Positions 7,100 to 16,366 of a stretch of DNA of 64,000 nucleotides are shown here, piece after piece. Position numbers and translations under genes: made by a program. The stretch's first letter is position 1. Every line of letters begins with the position of its first letter. The DNA is from Notoacmeibacter marinus (GTDB lineage: Bacteria > Pseudomonadota > Alphaproteobacteria > Rhizobiales > Rhizobiaceae), in contig NZ_NBYO01000003.1 in assembly GCF_002238045.1 (NCBI RefSeq), positions 496,001 through 560,000 on the forward strand, given 5' to 3'. The notes beneath the pieces were generated by a model that was not told the origin of the DNA, searched no databases, and worked only from the letters and a program-made list of their open reading frames with translations.

Positions 7100-7188
7100 C
7101 GTCCTCTCCCTGCCCAAACGGGCGATCCCTCCAATGCTTCTACGCCCAACCTTTCAAAGCGTCCAGCAAGGAGATCTGCTGCGCCCCG

Positions 7189-8016
7189 CTAGCCGTGCAG
7201 GATCTGACTAAGGAACAGCTTGGTACGCTCATGCTGCGGATTGTCGAAGAAATCGATCGGATTGTTCTGTTCGACGATCTGCCCCTCATCCATGAAGATG
7301 ACGCGGTTTGCGACCTGGCGGGCGAAACCCATTTCGTGCGTGACGCACAGCATGGTCATGCCCTCTTCGGCAAGACCCACCATGGTGTCGAGCACTTCCT
7401 TGATCATTTCGGGATCGAGCGCCGAAGTCGGCTCATCGAACAGCATGATGCGCGGGTTCATACAGAGCGAACGCGCAATGGCGACACGCTGCTGCTGGCC
7501 GCCGGAAAGCTGCCCGGGATACTTGTTCGCCTGCTCGGGGATCTTGACCCGCTCGAGATAGTGCATGGCGACCTCTTCGGCCTCCTTCTTCGGCATCTTG
7601 CGCACTTCGATCGGCGCAAGCGTGCAGTTCTGAAGAATCGTCAGGTGCGGGAAAAGGTTGAAGTGCTGGAACACCATGCCGACTTCACGGCGCACCTCGT
7701 CGATCTTCTTCAGATCGTGCGTCAGCTCGATGCCGTCGACGATGATCTGGCCTTCCTGATGCTCTTCCAGCCGGTTGATGCAGCGAATCATCGTGGATTT
7801 GCCCGAGCCCGAGGGGCCGGCGATGACGATTCGTTCGCCGCGCATGACTTTCAGGTTGATGTCGCGCAGGACATGAAAATCTCCGTACCATTTGTTGACG
7901 CCGATCATCTCTACGGCAACATCGGTCTCGCTGACCTGCATTGCGTCCGGATTGGCGCCGCCTGCGGCGATTGCGGGATCGGGCGAATTGCCCGTGGCCA
8001 TTGTCTGGTCTGTCAT
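7189..8016 (-). CDS. aapP: General L-amino-acid ABC transporter, ATP-binding subunit AapP
   Basis: A 275-residue ABC ATPase that powers uptake of a broad range of L-amino acids with AapQ, AapM and AapJ. It has Walker [10 protein letters not shown] (about residue 68), the Q-loop [12 protein letters not shown], the signature [15 protein letters not shown] (about 168), Walker [13 protein letters not shown] and the switch [10 protein letters not shown]. The first 32 residues form a Gly/Asp-rich extension not needed for the fold, so part of the N-terminus may be lineage-specific. It starts ten bases after aapM and closes the aapJQMP operon. Confidence 0.95.
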   Translation of the reverse strand: MTDQTMATGNSPDPAIAAGGANPDAMQVSETDVAVEMIGVNKWYGDFHVLRDINLKVMRGERIVIAGPSGSGKSTMIRCINRLEEHQEGQIIVDGIELTHDLKKIDEVRREVGMVFQHFNLFPHLTILQNCTLAPIEVRKMPKKEAEEVAMHYLERVKIPEQANKYPGQLSGGQQQRVAIARSLCMNPRIMLFDEPTSALDPEMIKEVLDTMVGLAEEGMTMLCVTHEMGFARQVANRVIFMDEGQIVEQNNPIDFFDNPQHERTKLFLSQILHG

Positions 8017-8026
8017 GGAAGGCCTC

Positions 8027-9517
8027 TTAGCGCTTGTGGCCGGTATCGAGCCGGCGTTCGACGAATAGACTGTAGCGGCTCATGCCGAAGCAGAAGAGCC
8101 AGAAGACGAAACCGGCAAAGACGAGTCCGGTCGCGGCGGTGGATGGCGTGATCCAGTTGGGATCGGAAAAGCCGCGCCGCACGGTGCCAAGCAGATCGGC
8201 CAGGCCGATAATGTAGACGAGCGAGGTATCCTTGAAGAGGCCGATGAAGGTGTTCACAATACCGGGAATCACCAGTTTCAGGGCCTGCGGAAGGATGATC
8301 ATCCGCATGGACTGCCAGTAGGACAGGCCCAGCGACTGCGCGCCTTCATACTGGCCCCTCGGAATGGCCTGCAGGCCGCCGCGAATGACCTCCGCCATAT
8401 AGGCCGCCGAGAACAGCGCCACGCCGACCAGTGCGCGGAGCAACTGGTTGAACGTCACGCCTGACGGCATTAGAAGCGGCAGCATGAAGGCCGCCATAAA
8501 CAGCACCGTGATGAGCGGCACGCCGCGCCAAAACTCGATGAAGATGACACAGACCGTCCGGATCGCCGGCATGTCGGATTGCCGGCCCAGCGCCAGAAGC
8601 ACGCCGAGCGGCAGCGACGCGGCGATGCCGGTCACAGCGACGATCAACGTCAGCATCAACCCGCCCCAGAGATTGGTCGATACCGGGCGCAGACCGTAGT
8701 CCTCGGCGAGCAGTACCGCGACGATCGTGGCGACGATCACAGGCAGGACCGGACGCCATATCTGTACGCCGGCCCGCTGCGCCATTCCGAGTGCAATCGC
8801 ACCCACCGAAAGGATGGCGGACAGGCAGGCCAGAAGGCTCCAAACCGTGAAGGTGATGCCAGCGAACCGGATGGTGCCGGTATCGAGGGACGACATCACG
8901 ATCCCTGCAAAACAGGCGATCAGCGCGATGGCCGCGACCCTTCCGGGCCATGCAGCCAGACCGCCGGCATCGTCGCCGTAGAGCAGATAGGCCGCCGTCG
9001 CCGCCATCAGCATCAGAAAAGCGGTGAAGCCGCCCGACACGTCAAAGCCGGCACCGGTTAGCAGAACGAGTGCAAACACCGGGAAAACGGCGAAGAGAAG
9101 CCATCCGTTCAGCGCCTTGAACGGCACTTTCGGAATGGCGAACCCCGCCACGAGAAGCACGAAGACGATCCCGACGAGATTGGGCCGCCAGCGTAGATCG
9201 ATCGGATAGCTGCCATACATGAACTGGCTGAACTTGGCGCCGACGAAGGCCCAGCACGCGCCTTCGCTTTCGCCGCCTTCCGGGGTCAGGCAGGACGCTC
9301 TGTCGCCGCCGACGAAGGTGGCGTCGAACACGGCCCAACTCAGAATGGACCAGGCGAGCCAGATCGCGAACGCCCCGAAGACGATACTCAGGACGCTGTC
9401 GACGGGCGTCGCAAACAGATTCTTCTGCACCGCGTGGACGATGCCCCTGTCGCTCGCCGGCGCCGGGCGGGAGGGAATTTGCTGATCGGCGACATAGCCG
9501 GAAACCTGTTCTTCCAT
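8027..9517 (-). CDS. aapM: Amino-acid ABC transporter permease AapM, with an enlarged membrane region
   Basis: AapM is the second permease of the Aap system (His/Glu/Gln/Arg permease family) and forms the inner-membrane channel with AapQ. The conserved C-terminal transport domain starts around [30 protein letters not shown] and holds the ATPase-coupling EAA loop [28 protein letters not shown]. The protein is 496 residues, about 110 longer than the 384 typical of rhizobial AapM. The extra part lies between the periplasmic [10 protein letters not shown] segment and the transport domain and contains four or so additional hydrophobic stretches. The N-terminal [10 protein letters not shown] is family-typical, so the start is sound. 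Confidence 0.93.
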   Translation of the reverse strand: MEEQVSGYVADQQIPSRPAPASDRGIVHAVQKNLFATPVDSVLSIVFGAFAIWLAWSILSWAVFDATFVGGDRASCLTPEGGESEGACWAFVGAKFSQFMYGSYPIDLRWRPNLVGIVFVLLVAGFAIPKVPFKALNGWLLFAVFPVFALVLLTGAGFDVSGGFTAFLMLMAATAAYLLYGDDAGGLAAWPGRVAAIALIACFAGIVMSSLDTGTIRFAGITFTVWSLLACLSAILSVGAIALGMAQRAGVQIWRPVLPVIVATIVAVLLAEDYGLRPVSTNLWGGLMLTLIVAVTGIAASLPLGVLLALGRQSDMPAIRTVCVIFIEFWRGVPLITVLFMAAFMLPLLMPSGVTFNQLLRALVGVALFSAAYMAEVIRGGLQAIPRGQYEGAQSLGLSYWQSMRMIILPQALKLVIPGIVNTFIGLFKDTSLVYIIGLADLLGTVRRGFSDPNWITPSTAATGLVFAGFVFWLFCFGMSRYSLFVERRLDTGHKR

Positions 9518-9526
9518 GGTGTCCTC

Positions 9527-10732
9527 CTACCGCTCGACCAGTTTCACGCGACGGTTAAACCAGTTCATGAACGTGGAAACCGTCAGAGAAATCGTCAGAT
9601 AAACAACCATCCAGATCGCCACGACCTCGACACTCTGGCCGGTCTGGTTGAGAACCGTGGAGCCCACGGCCACCAGATCGGGATAGCCGACGGCAAGGCC
9701 GAGCGAGGAGTTCTTCGTCAGGTTCAGATACTGACTCGTCAAAGGCGGGATAATGACGCGGAACGCCTGCGGCACGACCACGTGGCGGAGAATCTGACCG
9801 CGCCGCAGACCGACGGCGGAGGCTGCTTCGGTCTGACCGTGACTGACAGAGAGGATGCCGGCGCGAACGATCTCGGCGATGAAGGAACCGGTGTAAACCG
9901 ACAGGGCGAGGAAAAGGGCGAGAAATTCCGGTTTGATCTGGAAGCCGCCCTGCAGGTTGAAGCGCGTTGCGGTCGGGTATTCGAACTCCACCGGCAAGCC
10001 GGTCAGAATGAAGACAACGACCGGTAGACCGACAATCAGACCGACCGACGGCCATAGCACCTTCATGCGCTGACCGGTCGCCAATTGCCGCTTGCGCGCA
10101 TACCAGGCGAGAAGAACGGCAGCGCCAATTCCGGCCAATAAGGCCACACCGGTCGCCCAGGCCCCTGTCTGGAACAGCGCCGTCGGGGTCTGGAGGCCGC
10201 GATTGGACAGGAACGATCCGAAGGGAAGCGCGATGGCTCCGGCGGGACGCGGCAGAACGGCCAGGACACCGAAATACCAGAACATGATCACGAGGAGCGG
10301 CGGAATGTTGCGGAAGGTTTCCACGTAGACAGTGGAAAGGCCGCGAATGATGTAGTTGGTCGATAGCCGGCCGATGCCGACCAGAAAACCGAGAATGGTT
10401 GCGAGGACGACACCTGCCGCCGAAACGATCAGCGTGTTCAGAATGCCGATCAGCAGCGCCCGCCCATAGGACGATTCCGACGAGAAGATGATCGGCAATT
10501 GCGAAATCTCGAACCCGGAGCGGCGATCCAGAAAGTCGAAGCCCGATGCGATATTGGCTGATCGCAGATTTTCGATGGTATTGTGAACGAGCCACCAGCC
10601 CAGAGCGACCAGAGCGATGATCAGAGCAATCTGAGCAATGATGCCACGATAACGTGTGTCGTTCAGAAGGGCGAGCACGCCGCCCGATCCGCTACCGGCA
10701 TGGCCCCCGGCCATATCCGTATTAATCGCCAT
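9527..10732 (-). CDS. aapQ: Amino-acid ABC transporter permease AapQ
   Basis: A 401-residue permease that pairs with AapM. The long periplasmic loop after the first membrane span (NLRSANIASGFDFLDRRSGFEI) and the motif ETFRNIPPLLVIMFWYFG are characteristic of the family. The EAA coupling loop is GSFIAEIVRAGILSVSHGQTEAASAVGLRRGQ. ATG at 10732 (MAINTDM) is preferred over a TTG 51 bases upstream because GGAGAGGG lies six bases before it. A strong hairpin separates it from aapJ, so permease levels should be below binding-protein levels. Confidence 0.94.
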   Translation of the reverse strand: MAINTDMAGGHAGSGSGGVLALLNDTRYRGIIAQIALIIALVALGWWLVHNTIENLRSANIASGFDFLDRRSGFEISQLPIIFSSESSYGRALLIGILNTLIVSAAGVVLATILGFLVGIGRLSTNYIIRGLSTVYVETFRNIPPLLVIMFWYFGVLAVLPRPAGAIALPFGSFLSNRGLQTPTALFQTGAWATGVALLAGIGAAVLLAWYARKRQLATGQRMKVLWPSVGLIVGLPVVVFILTGLPVEFEYPTATRFNLQGGFQIKPEFLALFLALSVYTGSFIAEIVRAGILSVSHGQTEAASAVGLRRGQILRHVVVPQAFRVIIPPLTSQYLNLTKNSSLGLAVGYPDLVAVGSTVLNQTGQSVEVVAIWMVVYLTISLTVSTFMNWFNRRVKLVER

Positions 10733-10790
10733 ACCGAGCCCTCTCCACCGGTCGCGCCTCTGCGCTTCATGCGCATCCGTCAAAGTAGAA

Positions 10791-10817
10791 ACCCGCCCGA
10801 ATCCAATTCGGGCGGGT
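10791..10817 (-). terminator. Strong hairpin between aapJ and aapQ
   Basis: A perfect 12-bp GC-rich stem (10806-10817 with 10791-10802) with a 3-nt loop, followed on the minus strand by TTCTACTTT. It begins 14 nt after the aapJ stop. This position is typical for partial termination or 3'-end stabilisation that gives more periplasmic binding protein than permease. Confidence 0.75.
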
Positions 10818-10830
10818 CAAATTTACCGGT

Positions 10831-11883
10831 TTAGCGAACCGGCGGAGCGTATTGCACGCCGCCATTGGTCCAAAGATTGTTCAGACCGCGTTCGATTCCG
10901 AGGGGCGTGCTGGTGCCGACATTGCGCTCGAAGACCTCGCCGTAATTGCCGACGGCGGCGATCGCGTTAGCGGCCCAGTCGTTTTCAAGGCCGAGAACCT
11001 CGCCGAAATTGCCGTCAGCGCCGAGAAGGCGGCGAATGGACGGATCGTCGGAGCTCTTCATCTCTTCGACATTCTCCTGGGTCACGCCCAGTTCCTCGGC
11101 ATTGAGCAGCGCGAAGTGAACCCACTGAACGATGTTCGCCCAGGTGTCGTCGCCCTGACGAACGGCCGGTCCGAGCGGCTCTTTGGAAATGATTTCCGGA
11201 AGAACGATGTGAGCATCGGAATCGGCCAGCTCCAGACGGGTGGCATAAAGACCCGAAGCATCCGTCGTCAGCACGTCGCAACGACCGCTTTCGTAAGCCT
11301 GGTTCACATTGTCCTGGCTCTCGATCACGACCGGATTGTAGGACATGCCATTGGAGTTGAAGTAATCCGTCAGGTTGAGTTCGGTGGTGGTGCCGGACTG
11401 CACGCACACCGTTGCGCCGTCCAGTTCCTTGGCGCTGGAGACACCGATTTCCTTGCGGACCATGAAGCCCTGGCCGTCATAATAGTTCACGCCGCCGAAA
11501 ACGAGACCGAGCTTGGTGTCCCGGTCCATCGTCCAGGTGGTGTTACGCGCCAGAACATCGACTTCGTTGTTCTGCAAGGCCGGGAAGCGCTGAACGGCGG
11601 AGAGCGGCGTGTAGGACACCTTCGTCGCGTCGCCGAAGATCGCGGCCGCAATGGCGCGGCAGTAATCGACGTCGAGGCCCTGCCATTCGCCGGCATCGTT
11701 CTGGGAGGCGAAGCCCGGCAGACCGGTGTTGACGCCGCAGCGCAGTTCGCCGGCGCTCTGCACCGAGCCGAGAGTGCTCGACGAGGCAGCCATGTTCTTG
11801 TCGTCGTCCTGAGCGATCGCGGACGTTCCCGCCATCGTGAGCGACGCGACGCCTGCCAGGCCGGCAATCAGATATTTCTTCAT
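10831..11883 (-). CDS. aapJ: General L-amino-acid-binding periplasmic protein AapJ
   Basis: A 350-residue solute-binding protein (family 3) that captures L-amino acids in the periplasm and delivers them to AapQM. A signal peptide ends at AIAQ (about residue 24). Family landmarks are LRCGVNTGLPGFASQNDAGEWQGLDVDYCRAIAAAIFGD, the motif ALQNNEVDVLARNTTWTMDRD, and VCVQSGTTTELNLTDYF is spread over about residues 45-190. Three cysteines in the mature part (C49, and pairs near 72 and 175) resemble those of other AapJ proteins. First gene of the operon; the upstream 750-bp gap holds its promoter, which I could not define. Confidence 0.95.
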   Translation of the reverse strand: MKKYLIAGLAGVASLTMAGTSAIAQDDDKNMAASSSTLGSVQSAGELRCGVNTGLPGFASQNDAGEWQGLDVDYCRAIAAAIFGDATKVSYTPLSAVQRFPALQNNEVDVLARNTTWTMDRDTKLGLVFGGVNYYDGQGFMVRKEIGVSSAKELDGATVCVQSGTTTELNLTDYFNSNGMSYNPVVIESQDNVNQAYESGRCDVLTTDASGLYATRLELADSDAHIVLPEIISKEPLGPAVRQGDDTWANIVQWVHFALLNAEELGVTQENVEEMKSSDDPSIRRLLGADGNFGEVLGLENDWAANAIAAVGNYGEVFERNVGTSTPLGIERGLNNLWTNGGVQYAPPVR

Positions 11884-12634
11884 ATTGAACCTCTCCCAAG
11901 GTGATCTGGTTTGACCAATCGTTTTTCTTCATCACGCTCGCCACCACCCGTACAATTCGGCCGGTGCCAGCGCTTGCCGCTATACCAAGCAGACTAAAAC
12001 GCTACGTCAAGCGTTTGTCACAGATACAAATTGGAAGTCCGTTCACAATTTCGTGATCTTCCCCAGTTTTCGGCAGCTATCTCAAGGGTTTGAAAATATC
12101 GACACCGCCACCCTTACGCTGTGTCATACCGGCTGTTCAGACCTGCCTATTTCGCGTGCATATAGAAGAGAGGACCCTCGTCGGATCCGTTTCGGAGAGA
12201 CGAAGGGCACCGCTAATACAAGAATGGCCGGGTTGCCCGATCTGGATTTCGCTCACGGATCATCCAGACAACCCTGGGAGTGAACCGCCATCAAACCGGA
12301 TCGTCCAATCGTCCCATTCCTCTTCTGTAAGACCAGCGCCAGCCTATCGTTCTTTTCAGCGTGGTCCGGCGCCCGCCATTAACCAATTCTTCATATTCAA
12401 TGGCCGGATCGGTAGGGGCGGTCGCAAAGATGTGACCTTTCTGCCACGCGGATGCCAACATACAACGTCTCCGCGCCCCGATGGGGGCTTTTGCGTTTGC
12501 GCAGAATCAGAATGATCGTGTTTATGACTTCCAGACGACGCGTTTTGGCGTGGTCGATTGAGGGGTCCGAGGCAGGGACATTTGGAGCAAACGCTCCGAG
12601 CCGACCGACCCGAGTTCAAAAACTGGAGGTCATT
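11884..12634. other. 750-bp intergenic region between aapJ and the porin gene, with RNA-like hairpins
   Basis: No convincing protein frame is seen in these bases. On the plus strand there is a -10-like TATAGA at 12161-12166. It is followed by a hairpin at 12175-12207 (outer arms CCCTCGTC and GACGAAGGG with one bulge; inner TCCG-TTT-CGGA) and a second hairpin at 12230-12274 (7-bp stem 12241-12247 with 12262-12268, continued by 6 bp 12230-12235 with 12269-12274 after a 5-nt bulge). A terminator-like hairpin at 12475-12488 follows. Together these suggest an untranslated RNA starting about 12171. The rest should contain the divergent aapJ and porin promoters. Confidence 0.4.
12475..12493 (+). terminator. 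Terminator-like hairpin with no protein gene upstream
   Basis: GCCCC (12475-12479), a GATG loop and GGGGC (12484-12488) are followed by TTTTGCGTTT. It has the form of a weak intrinsic terminator, 147 bp before the porin start, and would end a transcript arising in the intergenic region rather than a protein-coding one. It could also act as a leader attenuator of the porin mRNA. Confidence 0.45.
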
Positions 12635-13762
12635 ATGACAATCAAGAGCCTGCTTCTCGGCTCAGCCGCTTCCCTGGTTGCGGTTTCTGGCGCTCAGGCT
12701 GCCGACGCCATCATCATCGAACCGGAGCCCGTCGAGTACGTTCGCGTCTGTGACGCTTACGGCGCTGGCTTCTATTACATCCCGGGCACCGAAACCTGCC
12801 TGTCGATCAACGGCTACGTTCGTTTCCAGCTCGGCTTCTCGACCGACGACGACGCCGCCAATAACGGCCTCTATGGCTTCGAAGACGACACCTACAACGC
12901 AAGCGTTCGTGGTCGTTTGAACTTCGACGCTCGCTCCGAGACCGAGTTCGGCACGCTGCGTTCGTACCTGCGTATCCAGGGCGACCTGGCTCCTGATCTG
13001 GACTCGACCATCGGTGAAGACGGCAACGTCGACATGGAAGCTGCCTACATTCAGCTCGGCGGCCTGGTCATGGGCTACCGTGGTTCGTTCTACAGCGTCG
13101 ACGGCATGAGCGACGTGTATGGCGACGACACCATGAACGATGGTAGCGGCTCCGATACGATCCTCGTTGGTTACACCTATGCCGCAAATGGCCTGGCCAT
13201 TGGTATCTCCGTCGAAGACGACGACACGAACGACTTCGCTCCGGACGTCGTCGGTTACGTCTCCTACGGCTGGGACGCTTTCGGCCTGTTCGCTGCTGTC
13301 GCTTATGACGAAGAAGTCACCGTTACCGATGACGACGGTTGGGCTGCCAAGATCGGCGCGACCTACGCGACCGACCGCTTCGGCTTCAAGCTGATCGGCC
13401 TCTATGCCGACAGCGGCAACGCCCATGCACCGGGCACCGGTGACGGCGAGCTCGGCGACCTCGGTGGTACGGCGTTCGGTGGCGGCGCTGAGTGGAGCGT
13501 GATCGCTTCCATGGAATACGCAGCAACCGACAACCTGACCCTGGCTCTTTCCGGTCAGTACTTCTGGGACTTCTATGAAGTTGCTGACCCCTTCGACGGC
13601 ACAGGCGTCGACGGTTACCAGGTCGAAGCTGCCATGATCTGGGAGCCGGTCGAAAACTTCTCGATCCTGACCGGTGTTGCTTACCGCGATCTCGTCGACG
13701 AGCCGGATGGTGCGGACGATGGCGAACTCGAAGGCGTCATTCGCTTCACGCGTTCGTTCTAA
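12635..13762 (+). CDS. Porin_2-family outer-membrane porin (RopA/Omp2b-like)
   Basis: A 375-residue beta-barrel porin for passive diffusion across the outer membrane. The signal peptide covers residues 1-22 (cleavage near SGAQA). The mature N-terminus has the family hallmark ADAIIIEPEPVEYVRVCDAYGAGF with two cysteines (near residues 37 and 52) and SINGYVRFQLGF, alternating strands rich in Asp/Gly loops, and a terminal aromatic in VIRFTRSF, as needed for barrel insertion. ATG at 12635 is chosen because TGGAGGT precedes it by seven bases and the signal peptide begins there. The mature protein is notably rich in Asp. A perfect terminator follows. Confidence 0.93.
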   Translation: MTIKSLLLGSAASLVAVSGAQAADAIIIEPEPVEYVRVCDAYGAGFYYIPGTETCLSINGYVRFQLGFSTDDDAANNGLYGFEDDTYNASVRGRLNFDARSETEFGTLRSYLRIQGDLAPDLDSTIGEDGNVDMEAAYIQLGGLVMGYRGSFYSVDGMSDVYGDDTMNDGSGSDTILVGYTYAANGLAIGISVEDDDTNDFAPDVVGYVSYGWDAFGLFAAVAYDEEVTVTDDDGWAAKIGATYATDRFGFKLIGLYADSGNAHAPGTGDGELGDLGGTAFGGGAEWSVIASMEYAATDNLTLALSGQYFWDFYEVADPFDGTGVDGYQVEAAMIWEPVENFSILTGVAYRDLVDEPDGADDGELEGVIRFTRSF

Positions 13763-13787
13763 GTTCACTTAGAACAATCGACATGGG

Positions 13788-13824
13788 ATTGCCGGCGTCC
13801 AGATGGGCGCCGGCAATTTCTGTT
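13788..13824 (+). terminator. Intrinsic terminator of the porin gene
   Basis: A perfect 10-bp stem ATTGCCGGCG (13788-13797) and CGCCGGCAAT (13808-13817) with a 10-nt loop is followed by TTCTGTTT. It lies 26 bp after the porin stop codon. Confidence 0.8.
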
Positions 13825-13867
13825 TATAGCCGGTGTTCGTCTCTCCTTTACTTGTGAAAGTCATCCG

Positions 13868-14398
13868 ATGACCGATCCAGAGATGTTGCGGCGTATCGAA
13901 ATCGTCACGGACGACATTACGCGACTCGCCGTGGATGCGATCGTCAATGCCGCCAATGAAAGCCTTTTGGGCGGTGGCGGTGTGGATGGCGCCATTCACC
14001 GTGCTGCGGGCCCAAAATTGCTGGAAGAATGCAGGGCCCTTGGCGGCTGCCCGACCGGGGAAGCGCGGATCACCAACGGTTACAGGTTGCCCGCTCGCCA
14101 CGTCATTCATACCGTCGGGCCTGTCTGGCGGGGTGGTACGGCGGGCGAGGAGAGGCTTCTGCGCAGCGCCTACCGACAGAGCCTGATGCTTGCGACATCC
14201 CATCGCTGCGAGACCGTCGCGTTTCCCGCGATCTCGACCGGCGTCTATGGGTATCCCAAGCCGCAGGCAGCCCAAGCGGCCGTTTCGGAAATTTTAGCCT
14301 ATCTGGGTTGTGCGGAGCTGCCGCGAACCGTCCTTCTGTGCGCATTCGATGAGGCAACGACGGTGCTTTATCGCGAGACGTTGAAAAACACAGGCTGA
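13868..14398 (+). CDS. Macrodomain protein, O-acetyl-ADP-ribose deacetylase (YmdB-like)
   Basis: A 176-residue single macrodomain. It contains the ADP-ribose-binding signatures [27 protein letters not shown] (about residues 22-48), [23 protein letters not shown], and the second loop [12 protein letters not shown] (about 118-129), which together match the MacroD/YmdB class that hydrolyses O-acetyl-ADP-ribose and can reverse mono-ADP-ribosylation. The catalytic-class Asn in NAANES and the Gly-rich diphosphate loop are intact. It stands alone after the porin terminator, facing a small minus-strand gene. The cellular substrate is not shown by context. Confidence 0.9.
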   Translation: MTDPEMLRRIEIVTDDITRLAVDAIVNAANESLLGGGGVDGAIHRAAGPKLLEECRALGGCPTGEARITNGYRLPARHVIHTVGPVWRGGTAGEERLLRSAYRQSLMLATSHRCETVAFPAISTGVYGYPKPQAAQAAVSEILAYLGCAELPRTVLLCAFDEATTVLYRETLKNTG

Positions 14399-14414
14399 GT
14401 GCGTCAGTGACGCG

Positions 14415-14669
14415 TCATTCGCGTTCGCGCGTCGCGAAGGGCCGTCGCAATTCGGTTTTCGCCAGCATTGCCGCGATTTTAACCCAATGTATCGCAGTCG
14501 GACCGAAGCCTTTCGATGCTGCGATATTGAACCATTTATGGGCCGCGACCTTGTCGATCGCTCCATTCTTGCCCGTCGCGCAAGCCAGGCCAAGTTCGAA
14601 ATACCGCTCCGCCGGCCCCGCAACCGCGATGGAACCGGCGTCATGATAGGTGAGATCCAGACGCGCCAT
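14415..14669 (-). CDS. Short SEL1-like repeat protein, apparently truncated at the C-terminus
   Basis: An 84-residue protein resembling a small SEL1/TPR-like family common in rhizobia: MARLDLTYHDAGSIAVAGPA, then ERYFELGLACATGKNG and VAAHKWFNIAASKGF, one clear SEL1 helix pair. As I recall, relatives continue past the position where this frame stops, ending in a segment like AREWL. Here the frame reads RERE followed by TGA, where a Trp codon TGG would be expected, so one base change may have removed the last few residues. Such proteins usually act as protein-protein adaptors; no partner is suggested by the neighbours. Confidence 0.7.
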   Translation of the reverse strand: MARLDLTYHDAGSIAVAGPAERYFELGLACATGKNGAIDKVAAHKWFNIAASKGFGPTAIHWVKIAAMLAKTELRRPFATRERE

Positions 14670-14894
14670 GATCCGCAGCCCTTTCGTCTTCGAGATCTAG
14701 ACCGAGAGGATGCTGCCAGCATATGAACAGACAAGCTTAACAAATTTCGGTTGAATAAAAATCGTTCCAACGACGCGTCGCCGGTCGAAAGCTCCCAGTT
14801 ATCCTACTCTTTTATCTACGCTTTTCCAACTTCACTCTAAGGAAAGCATATCCAAATCCGTTTTGCGGGCCATCAAACAGCCACATATTGACCT

Positions 14895-14904
14895 ACGTTT
14901 ACGT
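14895..14904 (+). promoter_or_regulatory. ACGTTTACGT motif upstream of the DUF2147 gene
   Basis: ACGTTTACGT lies 54 bp before the gene at 14959, embedded in a palindromic TTACG-TTAG-CGTAA (14900-14913). A one-base variant, ACGCTTACGT, lies upstream of the ETF-ubiquinone oxidoreductase gene at 19293-19302. It resembles operators of MerR-family LiuR-type regulators of branched-chain amino acid and fatty acid degradation, as far as I remember them. The assignment is tentative. Confidence 0.35.
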
Positions 14905-14958
14905 TAGCGTAAGAGTGAGGGACGCGCTTGCGCATCGCAACGCTATGGGAGGAACACT

Positions 14959-15309
14959 ATGAAATTACACACGATCGCCCTGACAGGTCTTACACTCGGT
15001 CTTTTCAGCGTCGGGCCGGCTTTTGCGGCCGAGCCGATCGTCGGCACGTGGAAGCGGCCGAACGGTACGGTGATCGCCTATTCCGGCTCCGGCCCCTATT
15101 GCGGCACGGTGCGGACCGGCGAGTTCAAGGGCAAGTCGATCGGCTGCATGAACGGATCGGGCGGCAAATATAAAGGCAAGGTCAACAAGCTGGACGAAGG
15201 CAAGACCTATAGCGGCAAAGCCAGCGTGTCCGGCAATTCACTGAAGTTGTCCGGCTGCGTCCTGGGCGGCGTGATCTGCAAAAGCGAAACGCTTCAACGG
15301 GTGAAATAG
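14959..15309 (+). CDS. Secreted DUF2147 domain protein
   Basis: A 116-residue periplasmic protein with a signal peptide (residues 1-24, cleavage near AFA-AEP). It has the DUF2147 pattern, IVGTWKRPNGTVIAYSGSGPYCGTV near residue 27, followed by glycine-rich strands ending GCVLGGVICKSETLQRV. The family is a small beta-rich, lipocalin-like fold of unknown function, sometimes stress-induced. Three or four cysteines in the mature part (C48, C64, and two near 95-103) could form disulfides. GGAGGA directly precedes the start by seven bases. It is a single gene with its own upstream region, which includes the ACGTTTACGT motif. Confidence 0.8.
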   Translation: MKLHTIALTGLTLGLFSVGPAFAAEPIVGTWKRPNGTVIAYSGSGPYCGTVRTGEFKGKSIGCMNGSGGKYKGKVNKLDEGKTYSGKASVSGNSLKLSGCVLGGVICKSETLQRVK

Positions 15310-15501
15310 GCTCTTCCGGTTTTCGGTAGGAAGTCTTCGCGCCGCTACGGCAAAGGCGAGTGATCGGCACGACCGGGTCAACGATGGCCCGGCCGTATGC
15401 GTCGAAAGGATGACACGAAACTTAATCATTGTTGACGCTGATCAAGGTGTTAGTGTGTTCGAACGTCCATCATATCGGACAACCGAAGGAGGACCACACT
15501 G

Positions 15502-16341
15502 ATGACAACGATGATGCTCGATCTGACATGCCCAGAGGCTCTCGACCCTCTCATGAAAGTCGCCGCACCTCTCGCCAAACGACTGCCCGGACGCATCGTC
15601 GGCGCCCATATCTCACCTGCCTTTGAGGGCGTGGCACCGATCGAACCGTTCGCCCTCAGCGATGCCTATTATGACGAGGTTCGTTCCCGTTACGAGCGCG
15701 ATATCGGCAAGCGGGCGAAAGAGGTCGACCAAGCCCTGACCAAGGCGTTGTCGGCAGAGGACCTGCAGGGCAACCTTACCCATGCGACCGCCGGCCCCAA
15801 CGGGATCGGCGCGAAACTGGCGCGCCTGTCGCGCAATTACGATTTCGTCCTCGCCCTGCAGAAAGGCAAGGTGAACGTTGCCATTCCGCCGGAGGTTCTG
15901 GCGCTCGATTCCGGTCGTCCGGTTCTGGTCGTGCCGGAAGCGACATCGGCGACCGATGTCGGCTCCCACGTAATGATCGCCTGGAGCGGAACGCGTGAAT
16001 CGGCACGGGCGGCCTTCGATGTTCTCCCTCTTATCAAGCCGGACGGCCGTATCACCGTGATTGCCATCGATGCCGGACAGGAAGACGCCACGCACGGTTT
16101 CGTGCCCGGTGATACGTTGGCCCGGACGCTTGCCCGCGACGGGCTCAATGTGGAGGCGATGTCGCGCAAGCTGACGTCCAAAACCATCGGCAATGAACTG
16201 CTCAATGCGGCGGCCGATATTGGCGCCGACATGATCGCCATGGGCGCTTACGGTCATACCAGATGGCGTGAAATGGTGTTCGGCGGCGCGACGCGCTCGA
16301 TCATCGATCAGATCACCGTTCCGGTTCTGATGTCGCACTGA
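15502..16341 (+). CDS. Universal stress protein family protein (tandem UspA-like)
   Basis: A 279-residue cytosolic protein with two UspA-like halves. The first (about residues 1-135) is degenerate. The second carries VMIAWSGTRESARAAFDVLPLI (about 154) and the ATP-binding signature MGAYGHTRWREMVFGGATRSII (about 248-269), close to the G-2X-G-9X-G(S/T) rule. UspA tandem proteins are linked to survival under starvation or oxidative stress. GGAGGA lies upstream of the ATG. It is monocistronic and followed by a strong terminator at 16367-16397. The precise stress signal cannot be read from the sequence. Confidence 0.9.
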   Translation: MTTMMLDLTCPEALDPLMKVAAPLAKRLPGRIVGAHISPAFEGVAPIEPFALSDAYYDEVRSRYERDIGKRAKEVDQALTKALSAEDLQGNLTHATAGPNGIGAKLARLSRNYDFVLALQKGKVNVAIPPEVLALDSGRPVLVVPEATSATDVGSHVMIAWSGTRESARAAFDVLPLIKPDGRITVIAIDAGQEDATHGFVPGDTLARTLARDGLNVEAMSRKLTSKTIGNELLNAAADIGADMIAMGAYGHTRWREMVFGGATRSIIDQITVPVLMSH

Positions 16342-16366
16342 CGTCGTCCAGTTATCCGCAAACTTG

